Assembly: GCF_018598585.1 (NCBI RefSeq)
Contig: NZ_JAHESD010000034.1
Location: 1-57,322 of the forward strand
Length of the DNA stretch: 57,322 nucleotides
From: Chryseosolibacter indicum
GTDB taxonomy: Bacteria; Bacteroidota; Bacteroidia; Cytophagales; Cyclobacteriaceae
Direction: 5' to 3'
Below the pieces are notes generated by a model. The model was given only the letters and a program-made list of their open reading frames with translations, was not told where the DNA came from and did no database searches. This document shows positions 44,315-51,914 of this stretch, one piece after another. The stretch's first letter is position 1. Each line of letters begins with the position of its first letter. Made by a program: the position numbers and the translations under genes.

Positions 44315-46885
44315 ATGACAACAAACTACAACGAGGCTGTCTCGACCAGGTATCACATTTATAACAGCCTTTTTTTAAATCTCCCATATTCCGGGATTTA
44401 CAGAACAGGTACATTACTTCCATTACTGCAACAAGCTTGTGAGGCTGGTTTTGAAAAGGGAAAGGATCCGAAATCTATCATAAAAAAGTTCTTTAGCGAT
44501 TTTACGCCGAGTGCTTCACGTGACGAACAATTCGATCTGCTATTCAATTTTATTCAATATACAGAACGTCAGGTAGTATTATTTGATTCTATTGAAGATG
44601 CTGCATTTGAAGAAATAAATGACCTTAACGGAAGAGGAACTATTAATGCGCTTTTAATACGTGCTCAATCAGAAGGTGTTATTGAAGATTTAAAACGAAA
44701 GCTACAAGATTTCAGTGTTCGTCTTGTTCTTACCGCACACCCTACGCAATTCTATCCTGGGAACGTTCTTGCTATTATTAATGATCTCGAAGAAGCGATA
44801 AGAGAAGGACGACTTGAAGATATTAATCTTCTTTTGCGCCAGCTTGGAAAAACTGCTTTTATCAATCGCGAGAAGCCTACGCCATACGATGAGGCTGTAA
44901 GTCTTTGCTGGTTTTTAGAAAATGTATTTTATCATACCATTCCTACCATTGTTCAAAAGCTATTTAGCGGCTTGCAGATAAATGCAGAAGAATGGAAGAA
45001 CTTTGATCTTATCAAGATCGGCTTCTGGCCTGGTGGAGACAGGGATGGTAATCCGTTTGTTACCCATGAGATAACGCGCAAGGTAGCACAACATCTTAAA
45101 AGAACTTTGATGCGTTGCTACTATAGAGACGCCCGTTTTCTTAAAAGAAGATTAACCTTTAAGGGCGTTGATAGCATTATCGCTGATGTTGAGCGTAAGA
45201 TATATCCATTGGCGTATGGAATAGGTGATGGTGAAGTGTATACAAATCCTAGTGAGCTCCTTGAAGACCTGTTAAAAGCAAGAAAGTTGCTTATTGAAGA
45301 TCACCGAGGTCTTTTCCTGGATTTGCTTGATGAGTTTATTCTTAAAGTAAGGATCTTCTGTTTCAATTTCGCTAGCATGGATATCCGGCAGGATAGTCGC
45401 AAACATGGTTATGCATGGGAGGCTATTCTTAAACAACTCCAAGCTAAAGACAAAAAACTAAAGAACTTTAATCAGCTATCGGAAGAAGAACAAATTAATA
45501 CACTACTTAAGCTGAAGTTTAAACCTGCGTCTTTAAAATTTGATGATCCCTTCGTTACGGAGCTTATTGAAAGTATTGAAGTAATCAAAGATATACAGGC
45601 GCAGAACGGAACCGAGGGATGTCATCGCTATGTGATCAGCAATTGCCAGTCTGCAGTAGATGTTATCAGGGTTTACCAACTCGCTAAATTACTTCTTGCC
45701 AAAGGCGATGAACTCAACCTTGACATTGTACCGCTATTCGAGACGATTGAAGACCTTGCTTCTGCAGCTGATGTAATGCGTTCTCTATACAGTATTCCTA
45801 AATATCGTGAACACATAGAACGCAGGGGTAACAAGCAAACTATTATGCTTGGATTTTCTGATGGAACAAAGGATGGTGGATATTTACGTGCTAATTGGTC
45901 GATTTTCAGAGCTAAAGAAAACCTGACACTGCTGTCGCGCGAGTACGGCATCACAGCAGTATTCTTCGATGGTAGAGGAGGTCCTCCTGCGCGTGGCGGA
46001 GGAAATACTCATGACTTTTATGCCTCTTTGGGTGATACTATAGAAGATAAAGAAGTTCAAATAACTATTCAGGGACAAACGATAAGCTCAAATTTTGGAA
46101 AGCTGCCTTCGTGCCAATTCAATTTAGAGCAATTGCTATCTGCCGGCATTGAGAATAGCGTTTTCAAGAAAAGAAAAGTACAATTATCAGATACGGAAAA
46201 GCAATTGCTTGAGTCATTGGCAGAGGCCGGCTACAAAGCTTACCTTGAATTGAAGCATCACAACAAGTTTGTTCCATACCTGGAGAAGATGACACCACTT
46301 CCTTTCTTTGGTGATACGAACATAGGATCGCGACCCGTAAAAAGAAATCAGGGCGATAGCCTTAAGTTCGAAGACCTTCGTGCCATACCCTTTGTTGGAA
46401 GTTGGGCGCAGATGAAACAGAACATCCCCGGATTTTACGGTGTGGGCAGCGCCTTACAGCAGATCAAGAAAGAAGGTAAGTTAAATGAAGTGAAAAGATT
46501 ATATAACCAATCACTTTTCTTCAGGACACTGTTGGCAAACAGTATGATGTCATTAACAAAAACCTATTATCCTGCTACAGCATATATTGGAAAGGATAAG
46601 GAGTTTGGAGAGTTCTGGAAGATCATGCATGATGAGTATAAACTTTCCGTTAAAATGATTCTTGAGGTCTCTGGTCTCTCGGAGTTAATGCAGAACAACC
46701 CGATCAATCGTGACTCAGTTAAGCTTAGAGAAAGAATCGTGCTTCCGTTGATAACCATACAACAATTTGCGTTGCAGCAATTAAGAAATATGGAAGCTAC
46801 GGAGAAGCAGTACGAGAAGCAGTATCGAAAACTTGCCTTACGATGCATGTTCGGAATAATAAATGCTGCACGTAATTCAGCTTAA
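44315..46885 (+). CDS. ppc: Phosphoenolpyruvate carboxylase
   Basis: Carboxylates PEP with bicarbonate to oxaloacetate, replenishing the TCA cycle. The 856-residue product has the catalytic His142 in LTAHPTQFYPG and the active-site loops FSDGTKDGGYLRANW and FDGRGGPPARGGG. It ends in ARNSA, the counterpart of the usual RNTG tail. These motifs differ from the E. coli forms (LTAHPTE, SDSAKDAG, GRGGTIGRGG) but fit a divergent bacterial branch with normal length. It is followed by the DUF3267 gene, whose ATG is 19 bp downstream. Confidence 0.94.
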   Translation: MTTNYNEAVSTRYHIYNSLFLNLPYSGIYRTGTLLPLLQQACEAGFEKGKDPKSIIKKFFSDFTPSASRDEQFDLLFNFIQYTERQVVLFDSIEDAAFEEINDLNGRGTINALLIRAQSEGVIEDLKRKLQDFSVRLVLTAHPTQFYPGNVLAIINDLEEAIREGRLEDINLLLRQLGKTAFINREKPTPYDEAVSLCWFLENVFYHTIPTIVQKLFSGLQINAEEWKNFDLIKIGFWPGGDRDGNPFVTHEITRKVAQHLKRTLMRCYYRDARFLKRRLTFKGVDSIIADVERKIYPLAYGIGDGEVYTNPSELLEDLLKARKLLIEDHRGLFLDLLDEFILKVRIFCFNFASMDIRQDSRKHGYAWEAILKQLQAKDKKLKNFNQLSEEEQINTLLKLKFKPASLKFDDPFVTELIESIEVIKDIQAQNGTEGCHRYVISNCQSAVDVIRVYQLAKLLLAKGDELNLDIVPLFETIEDLASAADVMRSLYSIPKYREHIERRGNKQTIMLGFSDGTKDGGYLRANWSIFRAKENLTLLSREYGITAVFFDGRGGPPARGGGNTHDFYASLGDTIEDKEVQITIQGQTISSNFGKLPSCQFNLEQLLSAGIENSVFKKRKVQLSDTEKQLLESLAEAGYKAYLELKHHNKFVPYLEKMTPLPFFGDTNIGSRPVKRNQGDSLKFEDLRAIPFVGSWAQMKQNIPGFYGVGSALQQIKKEGKLNEVKRLYNQSLFFRTLLANSMMSLTKTYYPATAYIGKDKEFGEFWKIMHDEYKLSVKMILEVSGLSELMQNNPINRDSVKLRERIVLPLITIQQFALQQLRNMEATEKQYEKQYRKLALRCMFGIINAARNSA

Positions 46886-46904
46886 GAGCTTTCAGATACA
46901 ATCA

Positions 46905-47498
46905 ATGGACCTTCAGCTTCTTATTAGAAACTATAGACGCGAAGAAATTACTATTAATCCTACAAGCGCCAACATCTACGCGGTGATACTCATGATGCCG
47001 ATGATGTTGGCGCTTGGACTTCCCTACTATCTTTTATGGAAGGAAAACTTTACTGCGGAACGGATTACTGTCTTTGTTGCGGCAAATAAACAGTTAGTTA
47101 CCTATAGTGCACCAATTATAATTTGTACCATGATCATTGGCGTTATCCTGCATGAATTGATACATGGCATAACCTGGGCCTGTTTTGCGAAAGATGGATT
47201 TAAATCAATCAAATTCGGAATAATATGGAAAGTGCTTACACCTTACTGTCATTGCACAGAACCATTAACAATTAAAAATTATATAACAGGAGGCATTATG
47301 CCTGCTGTTGTGTTAGGATTTGCACCCGCCGTCATTGGATTAGTAACAGGACATCTTGCTTTTTTTACTTTTGGCCTATTCTTCACTACTGCCGCCGCAG
47401 GAGATTTTATGGTCATCTTTCTTTTAAGGAAAGAGGATAAAAATAGTTTTGTTCAGGACCATCCGAGTAAAATAGGATGTTATATCTTCAGAAAATAG
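46905..47498 (+). CDS. DUF3267 membrane metalloprotein, putative
   Basis: About 197 residues from the ATG at 46905 (MDLQLLIRNYRREE). An upstream in-frame start at 46863 would overlap ppc. There are four to five membrane segments. The motif HELIHGITW (zinc-site HExxH) sits at the end of the third segment, and GGIMPAVVLGFAP follows, as in the DUF3267 family. The HExxH pattern suggests an intramembrane zinc protease, but no substrate or activity is known. It probably shares a transcript with ppc. It is the last long plus-strand gene before array 3. Confidence 0.85.
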   Translation: MDLQLLIRNYRREEITINPTSANIYAVILMMPMMLALGLPYYLLWKENFTAERITVFVAANKQLVTYSAPIIICTMIIGVILHELIHGITWACFAKDGFKSIKFGIIWKVLTPYCHCTEPLTIKNYITGGIMPAVVLGFAPAVIGLVTGHLAFFTFGLFFTTAAAGDFMVIFLLRKEDKNSFVQDHPSKIGCYIFRK

Positions 47499-47580
47499 AT
47501 GCGGAGTCTCTACTATCTAAACAGTCTGTTACTTTTTTCATTTTTTCGGTGTTTTTCCTTGGTTCTACCCCTTATTCCCT

Positions 47581-47646
47581 GACACTTCCCTGAGACTTCT
47601 CTGAGACTTCCCTGAGACTAGCCTGAGACTTCCCTGAGACTCGTGC
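47581..47646 (+). repeat. Six-unit array with exact 11-bp period (array 3)
   Basis: Units start at 47581, 47592, 47603, 47614, 47625 and 47636. Copies three and five are identical (GAGACTTCCCT), the others differ at one to four positions. A partial unit precedes at 47570. The plus strand has about twice as many C as G. The array begins 82 bp after the DUF3267 stop and ends 40 bp before the ATG of the next small gene. Confidence 0.92.
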
Positions 47647-47686
47647 TATTTTTCTCCTGCTTTATTACAAGTTGTAATTAAGGGTT

Positions 47687-47965
47687 ATGGAAGAAAAGGC
47701 GGATTTAGACATCGGAGGGTTTTGTCAAGATTTAACAGAAGAGGTTTATTTGTGTGAACTAAAAAGGCTTTGTGAATTTATGAGGCGATATACATATTTG
47801 GGAGATAAGCTTACTGATGGAGCACTAAAAGGTGCTGGATGTTATGCCATTGAAAGGCAAGATGGAAAATGCATCAGGGGAAGGAACGGAACTATGCTGG
47901 TGTAGATTAACGGATATCGTCATGTAGTTATTGGCAGGTTATTAAGAAAAGTAGCCCATACATAA
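47687..47965 (+). pseudogene. Small unknown gene interrupted by an in-frame amber codon
   Basis: A 72-codon frame from the ATG at 47687 ends at TAG (47903-47905). The same frame continues for 19 more codons to TAA at 47963-47965, and the continuation looks like the natural end of the same protein (INGYRHVVIGRLLRKVAHT). The part before the stop has CYAIERQDGKCIRGRNGTMLV. I recall similar small Bacteroidota proteins in which a GKCIRG-NGTMLV-type strand is followed by a basic RLLRK tail, but cannot verify this here. A single change to GAG, CAG or AAG would restore 92 residues. It may be a young pseudogene, a sequencing error or a read-through case. Function unknown. Confidence 0.55.
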
Positions 47966-47997
47966 CAATGTCCTCTATCAAGACACAAGCACCAAAA

Positions 47998-48819
47998 TCA
48001 GCAATACTTTTCTATAGCCATAGCAACGCCATCTTCAATGCTTTTCAATGTTATTTCTTTAGCAATTGCTTTTACCTCATCACGTGCATTGCTCACTGCT
48101 ATTCCAAGTCCGGAAATTTGCAGTAAGTCGATATCGTTATAATTATCCCCAAAAGACATAGCATCTTGTGGTTTCAAACCATACATCTTTCTCAGGAGAA
48201 GTTCTAAAGCGGTTGCCTTTGAAATCCTTTTTGCGGCAATCTCTAAATATGTTGGCCTTGAGCGATAGATGTTTAAGTGGCTACTTAGTTGTTGCCCGAG
48301 CTGTTTCTCCAGTACATCCATTTCTTGCTCAGGGCCCATAAACATTACTTTATGCGCACCAGAGTTAGTTGCGATCCAACCTTCTACTACTTTATTCGGA
48401 TCCTTAATAACCGGTTCTACCTTGGTTATTTTTGCTTCTCGTTCAGCCCAATAATCCATAGCAGGTGCATACCAATTATCTTCAAAATAAAGACTTGCAT
48501 GAATGGATGTCTTCTCTATCATAGACAACATGCCCGCGCAAATATCCGCCGGTATAAAAACAGATTCGAATACCTGGGGATTAAGAGATCCGTCTGCGTA
48601 ATGAATCACATACCCACCATTATATGCGATGAGTGGGTAATGCAGAATATCCAACTGCTTTTGCAGATGCGTCATGGCACTGGGCATACGTGAGGAAGCC
48701 AGTATTACAGGAATCTTACTACTAACTTTTTTAATTGCAGCGATTGTGCGATCAGAAAGTTCTCTTCTATTATCAAGCAACGTTCCATCAATATCAGTAC
48801 AAATAGCTTTAACTGCCAC
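47998..48819 (-). CDS. HAD-superfamily phosphatase, Cof type
   Basis: A 273-residue Cof/HAD IIB hydrolase. The catalytic Asp pair is in ICTDIDGTLLDN near the N-terminus, motif II is PVILASSRMPSA, the motif III lysine lies in ISKATALELLLRKM, and motif IV is SFGDNYNDIDLL. The C2B-type cap lies between. Members dephosphorylate sugar phosphates, flavin or pyridoxal phosphates with broad specificity, so no single substrate is proposed. The start codon is GTG at 48819. It is 74 bp downstream of selD on the same strand. Confidence 0.93.
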   Translation of the reverse strand: MAVKAICTDIDGTLLDNRRELSDRTIAAIKKVSSKIPVILASSRMPSAMTHLQKQLDILHYPLIAYNGGYVIHYADGSLNPQVFESVFIPADICAGMLSMIEKTSIHASLYFEDNWYAPAMDYWAEREAKITKVEPVIKDPNKVVEGWIATNSGAHKVMFMGPEQEMDVLEKQLGQQLSSHLNIYRSRPTYLEIAAKRISKATALELLLRKMYGLKPQDAMSFGDNYNDIDLLQISGLGIAVSNARDEVKAIAKEITLKSIEDGVAMAIEKYC

Positions 48820-48893
48820 GAAATAGTAAGGGGTTTAATAAGTTATAGTATTATTATGATCAACAAGTGATTCAAAAAATGTTAATGTGGTTT

Positions 48894-49925
48894 TTAGTGT
48901 ACGGTGATCAGGGTACGAGTCTGTTTTACCAATTGTCCGAAAGGTTTAATTGAAAGACCATTATGGCTAACAAGTTTTTCAAACGCTTCTGTATGTTGAG
49001 GTTCAACGGCAATCAATAGGCCACCACTGGTTTGAGGATCTGCAAGAATTGCTTTTTGTTGTTCTGTTATGGCACTGATCTTAGTACCATAGCTATCCCA
49101 ATTTCGTGTTGTTCCACCAGGAATACTTTTCTGAGATATGTAGTTTTGAAGAAAATCAAATTGAGGCACTCTATTAAACTCTATTTCTGCTGACAGACTA
49201 CTTCCCTCACAAACCTCACTTAAATGACCAAGCAAGCCAAAACCTGTTACATCCGTCATCGCTGTTACATAAGGAAGTTTTCCTAATTCCGCTCCGAATT
49301 TATTTAAGGTGAGCATAGTATCTGTAGCCATTTTCAAATGAGCTTCTTCAACAATTCCTTTCTTTTGTGCTGTAGTTACTATTCCGATGCCTAATGGCTT
49401 TGTGAGATACAGCAAGCAACCTTCTTTTGCTGTGTCGTTGCGCTTAAGGTTCTCCTTTCGCAATTTACCTGTTACAGCTAAGCCGAACACAGGTTCAGGG
49501 CAATCTATACTATGCCCGCCTGCAAGCGGAATACCTGCCTTTGCACATACACTGCGGCTACCATCCAAAACATATTTAGCAACTTCAGCAGGAACTTTGT
49601 TAATAGGCCATCCTAAAATAGCAATGGCCATCACCGGCTCTCCTCCCATGGCGTAAATATCACTAATGGCGTTTACGGAAGCTATTGCACCAAAAGTAAA
49701 TGGATCATCGACAATAGGCATAAAGAAATCGGTGGTACTCACAACACAGTTTCCGTCGCCTAAATCATACACTGCGGCATCATCTTTAGATTCATTTCCT
49801 ACCAATAAAGAAGGAAAAGACATTTTAGGAAAATCAGAATGTAGAATTTTATCTAAAATTGCAGGAGATATCTTACAACCACAACCAGCCCCATGGCTAT
49901 ATTGTGTTAATTTAACTTGTTCCAT
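48894..49925 (-). CDS. selD: Selenide, water dikinase (selenophosphate synthase)
   Basis: Makes selenophosphate from selenide and ATP, the selenium donor for tRNA selenouridine or selenocysteine. The 343-residue protein begins with the active-site segment TQYSHGAGCGCKISP. Cys15 and Lys18 correspond to the essential Cys17 and Lys20 of the E. coli enzyme, so this is a Cys form, not a selenoprotein. ATP-binding Asp residues follow in KDDAAVYDL and VSTTDFFMP. With mnmH nearby and no selA, selB or selC seen here, the likely use is tRNA 2-selenouridine. A -7 box ends only 5 bp before the ATG. Confidence 0.97.
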   Translation of the reverse strand: MEQVKLTQYSHGAGCGCKISPAILDKILHSDFPKMSFPSLLVGNESKDDAAVYDLGDGNCVVSTTDFFMPIVDDPFTFGAIASVNAISDIYAMGGEPVMAIAILGWPINKVPAEVAKYVLDGSRSVCAKAGIPLAGGHSIDCPEPVFGLAVTGKLRKENLKRNDTAKEGCLLYLTKPLGIGIVTTAQKKGIVEEAHLKMATDTMLTLNKFGAELGKLPYVTAMTDVTGFGLLGHLSEVCEGSSLSAEIEFNRVPQFDFLQNYISQKSIPGGTTRNWDSYGTKISAITEQQKAILADPQTSGGLLIAVEPQHTEAFEKLVSHNGLSIKPFGQLVKQTRTLITVH

Positions 49926-49930
49926 GAGTG

Positions 49931-49938
49931 CAAATTTA
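49931..49938 (-). promoter_or_regulatory. -7 box immediately before selD
   Basis: On the minus strand TAAATTTG is a full TAnnTTTG match, separated from the selD ATG by 5 bp. If used, transcription would start at or beside the start codon, giving a leaderless mRNA. Confidence 0.4.
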
Positions 49939-49972
49939 TGAACTTATCGGTCGCAGAACCATTTATTGACAA

Positions 49973-50737
49973 ATGACCGAAGAAAAAATTCCTGGGATTC
50001 ATAACTATTGCGACCGTTGGTGTGAGCGTTGTGTTTTTGCAAATCGTTGCGCTATTTATGAAAAGGAGAGTGATGCAAGGCAGGAGCAACTGAATATTAA
50101 GAACAAAGCATTCTGGGAACGGCTCTCACAAAATTTCTCCAAAGCAAAGTCATTGCTTGAAGATGCCGCAAAACGACAGGGACTTGACCTCAATTTATTA
50201 CAACAGGAAATTGAACTTAATCAGAAGAAAGAAGAGGAAATACGCGTTGCAAGTGAGGAACATCCTTTAAACAAACTAGGTATAGAATATGAAGACTTCA
50301 CTGAGCATTGGTTGAAAACCCAACCAGGAATGTTAGAAAAGCTGAATACGTTAAAGGAAGAACTAACACTTGGAACTCAGAGTCATGATGTAGCCAAAGC
50401 GCAAACCGTAATTATTAAAGAAAGTCTTGCTGTGATACAATGGTATAGTACATTAATACCATCTAAGATTATTCGCGCATTGACAGGCAAATTGCATGAT
50501 GACTTATGGGAAGAAGATTATAACCAACGTGATTATCTTGGCTCAGCGAAGATAGTTCTATTATCTATTGAGCGATCGATGCACGCATGGCTGAGTCTTT
50601 TTGAATTGCTTCCGACACAAGAGGACGAATTCTTAACTGCGCTTTCACTTTTGGAACGCATGAAGAAGGCTACGTTGCAAGAATTTCCAAAGGCGATGGC
50701 TTTTATAAGACCAGGATTTGACGAGTATATCGTATAG
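49973..50737 (+). CDS. Unknown Cys-motif protein in the selenium locus
   Basis: A 254-residue soluble protein. The N-terminus has Cys13, Cys17, Cys20 and Cys26 (C-x3-C-x2-C-x5-C, within YCDRWCERC and ANRCAIYE), a spacing suited to a zinc ion or an iron-sulfur cluster. The remainder is predicted mainly helical, with a charged coiled-coil region (about 40-95) and a bundle-like C-terminal half. The C-x3-C-x2-C part resembles the radical-SAM spacing, but no radical-SAM barrel is present. It is divergent from selD (47 bp) and its stop codon abuts the mnmH stop codon. I do not recognise a named family. A role linked to selenium is only suggested by position. Confidence 0.8.
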   Translation: MTEEKIPGIHNYCDRWCERCVFANRCAIYEKESDARQEQLNIKNKAFWERLSQNFSKAKSLLEDAAKRQGLDLNLLQQEIELNQKKEEEIRVASEEHPLNKLGIEYEDFTEHWLKTQPGMLEKLNTLKEELTLGTQSHDVAKAQTVIIKESLAVIQWYSTLIPSKIIRALTGKLHDDLWEEDYNQRDYLGSAKIVLLSIERSMHAWLSLFELLPTQEDEFLTALSLLERMKKATLQEFPKAMAFIRPGFDEYIV

Positions 50738-51742
50738 CTATCCTCTCAGGCGATTAGCAATATCTTCGATGCTATTTCCATTCCATGCAAATCGCGCCTT
50801 TATTCTATTCTGCTTTTTTGAAAGTCCAATAGAATAACTTTTGTCGTAGTAATTTAGAAGAATATCAATCGTAGAAGCCATATCACCTGCCAACAACTTT
50901 TCTTTTGCTGCCTGAAAGTGTTGCCCGCCTAGCTTTTTTACAATTCTTGACATCGCATCTAAGAACTCTTGTTTATCCGCTTTTCCATATTCTTCAACTA
51001 ATCTTTGTACACGAGTTTCTCTATCTGCGTCGATATGTATAACAAGGCTGTTACACATCTGCCGCCAGAACGGTTCGGGCAATACAACATTTCCGATCGT
51101 TATTGACTCATCCTCTACCCAAATGGGTTTTGTTAAATCCAATTGCCTGATTCTTTCGAAGAGGTTATTCTGAAATTGTTCTGTTGTAGGCTGATGGGGT
51201 TGCATGAGTCCTCCGAAAACAGAACCTTTATGATTCGAGAGCTTCTCCAAATCAATGACTTGTTCTCCGTTGCGTTCAAGTTCACGAAGAATATCCGTTT
51301 TACCACTTCCTGTAAAACCACTTATGATTTGCAGGTTTAATGGCCTTTCAAAAGATGTTACAACTTCATGTCTATAGCCTTTATAACCGCCTTTCAGCTG
51401 GTGCGTTTTAATCCGCGCCATTTCAACAAATTTACAGAAGTTAGCAGAACGCATACCTCCTCGCCAGCAGTGCACGAGCATTTCATTGCCTTTAGATACC
51501 TTTTCCGCTTCGTTGATAATGTCAATAATACGTGGCCCAACAAGTCGGACTCCCGTTTTAATCGCTTCCTGCTGTCCGCGCTGTTTATAATCTGTGCCTA
51601 CAAGAACCCTCTCCTGGTCATTGAGAATGGGAATATTAACTGCTCCGCGGATATGTCCCTCACCATATTCTTTTTCAGATCGCACATCAACCATGGGTAA
51701 TTGATCGCGATATTTAAAAAACTCTTCTATGGTTATAATCAC
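50738..51742 (-). CDS. mnmH: tRNA 2-selenouridine synthase
   Basis: Converts 2-thiouridine at the wobble base of certain tRNAs to 2-selenouridine by way of a geranylated intermediate, using selenophosphate. The 334-residue protein has an N-terminal rhodanese domain (VDVRSEKEYGEGHI, active-site Cys92 in HCWRGGMRS) and a C-terminal P-loop domain (GFTGSGKTDIL near 142-152). The start codon is GTG at 51742. Its substrate selenophosphate is made by SelD, encoded about 0.8 kb away on the same strand. It converges with the Cys-motif gene without any gap. A -7 box ends 4 bp before the start codon. Confidence 0.96.
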   Translation of the reverse strand: MIITIEEFFKYRDQLPMVDVRSEKEYGEGHIRGAVNIPILNDQERVLVGTDYKQRGQQEAIKTGVRLVGPRIIDIINEAEKVSKGNEMLVHCWRGGMRSANFCKFVEMARIKTHQLKGGYKGYRHEVVTSFERPLNLQIISGFTGSGKTDILRELERNGEQVIDLEKLSNHKGSVFGGLMQPHQPTTEQFQNNLFERIRQLDLTKPIWVEDESITIGNVVLPEPFWRQMCNSLVIHIDADRETRVQRLVEEYGKADKQEFLDAMSRIVKKLGGQHFQAAKEKLLAGDMASTIDILLNYYDKSYSIGLSKKQNRIKARFAWNGNSIEDIANRLRG

Positions 51743-51746
51743 AACA

Positions 51747-51754
51747 CAAATTTA
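51747..51754 (-). promoter_or_regulatory. -7 box immediately before mnmH
   Basis: On the minus strand TAAATTTG is a full TAnnTTTG match with 4 bp between it and the GTG start of mnmH. The layout is the same as for selD. Confidence 0.4.
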
Positions 51755-51914
51755 ACACTTATTGAGAAAAGTTAAGATTTACGTTCTTTTTAATGTGGAT
51801 CTACGGTGGGAATCCTAGTCGGCAACTTTATTCGTGTAAACGAGACACCCTTTCAATTTCCTTAAATTTCCATTGGTATAAAATTAGTCGAAATTTTTTA
51901 CCAATCCCTCTCCT

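Noticed and set aside
48894-49925. SelD as a selenoprotein
   Set aside because: The active-site codons encode Cys, not UGA, and no selenocysteine insertion genes are seen in the window.
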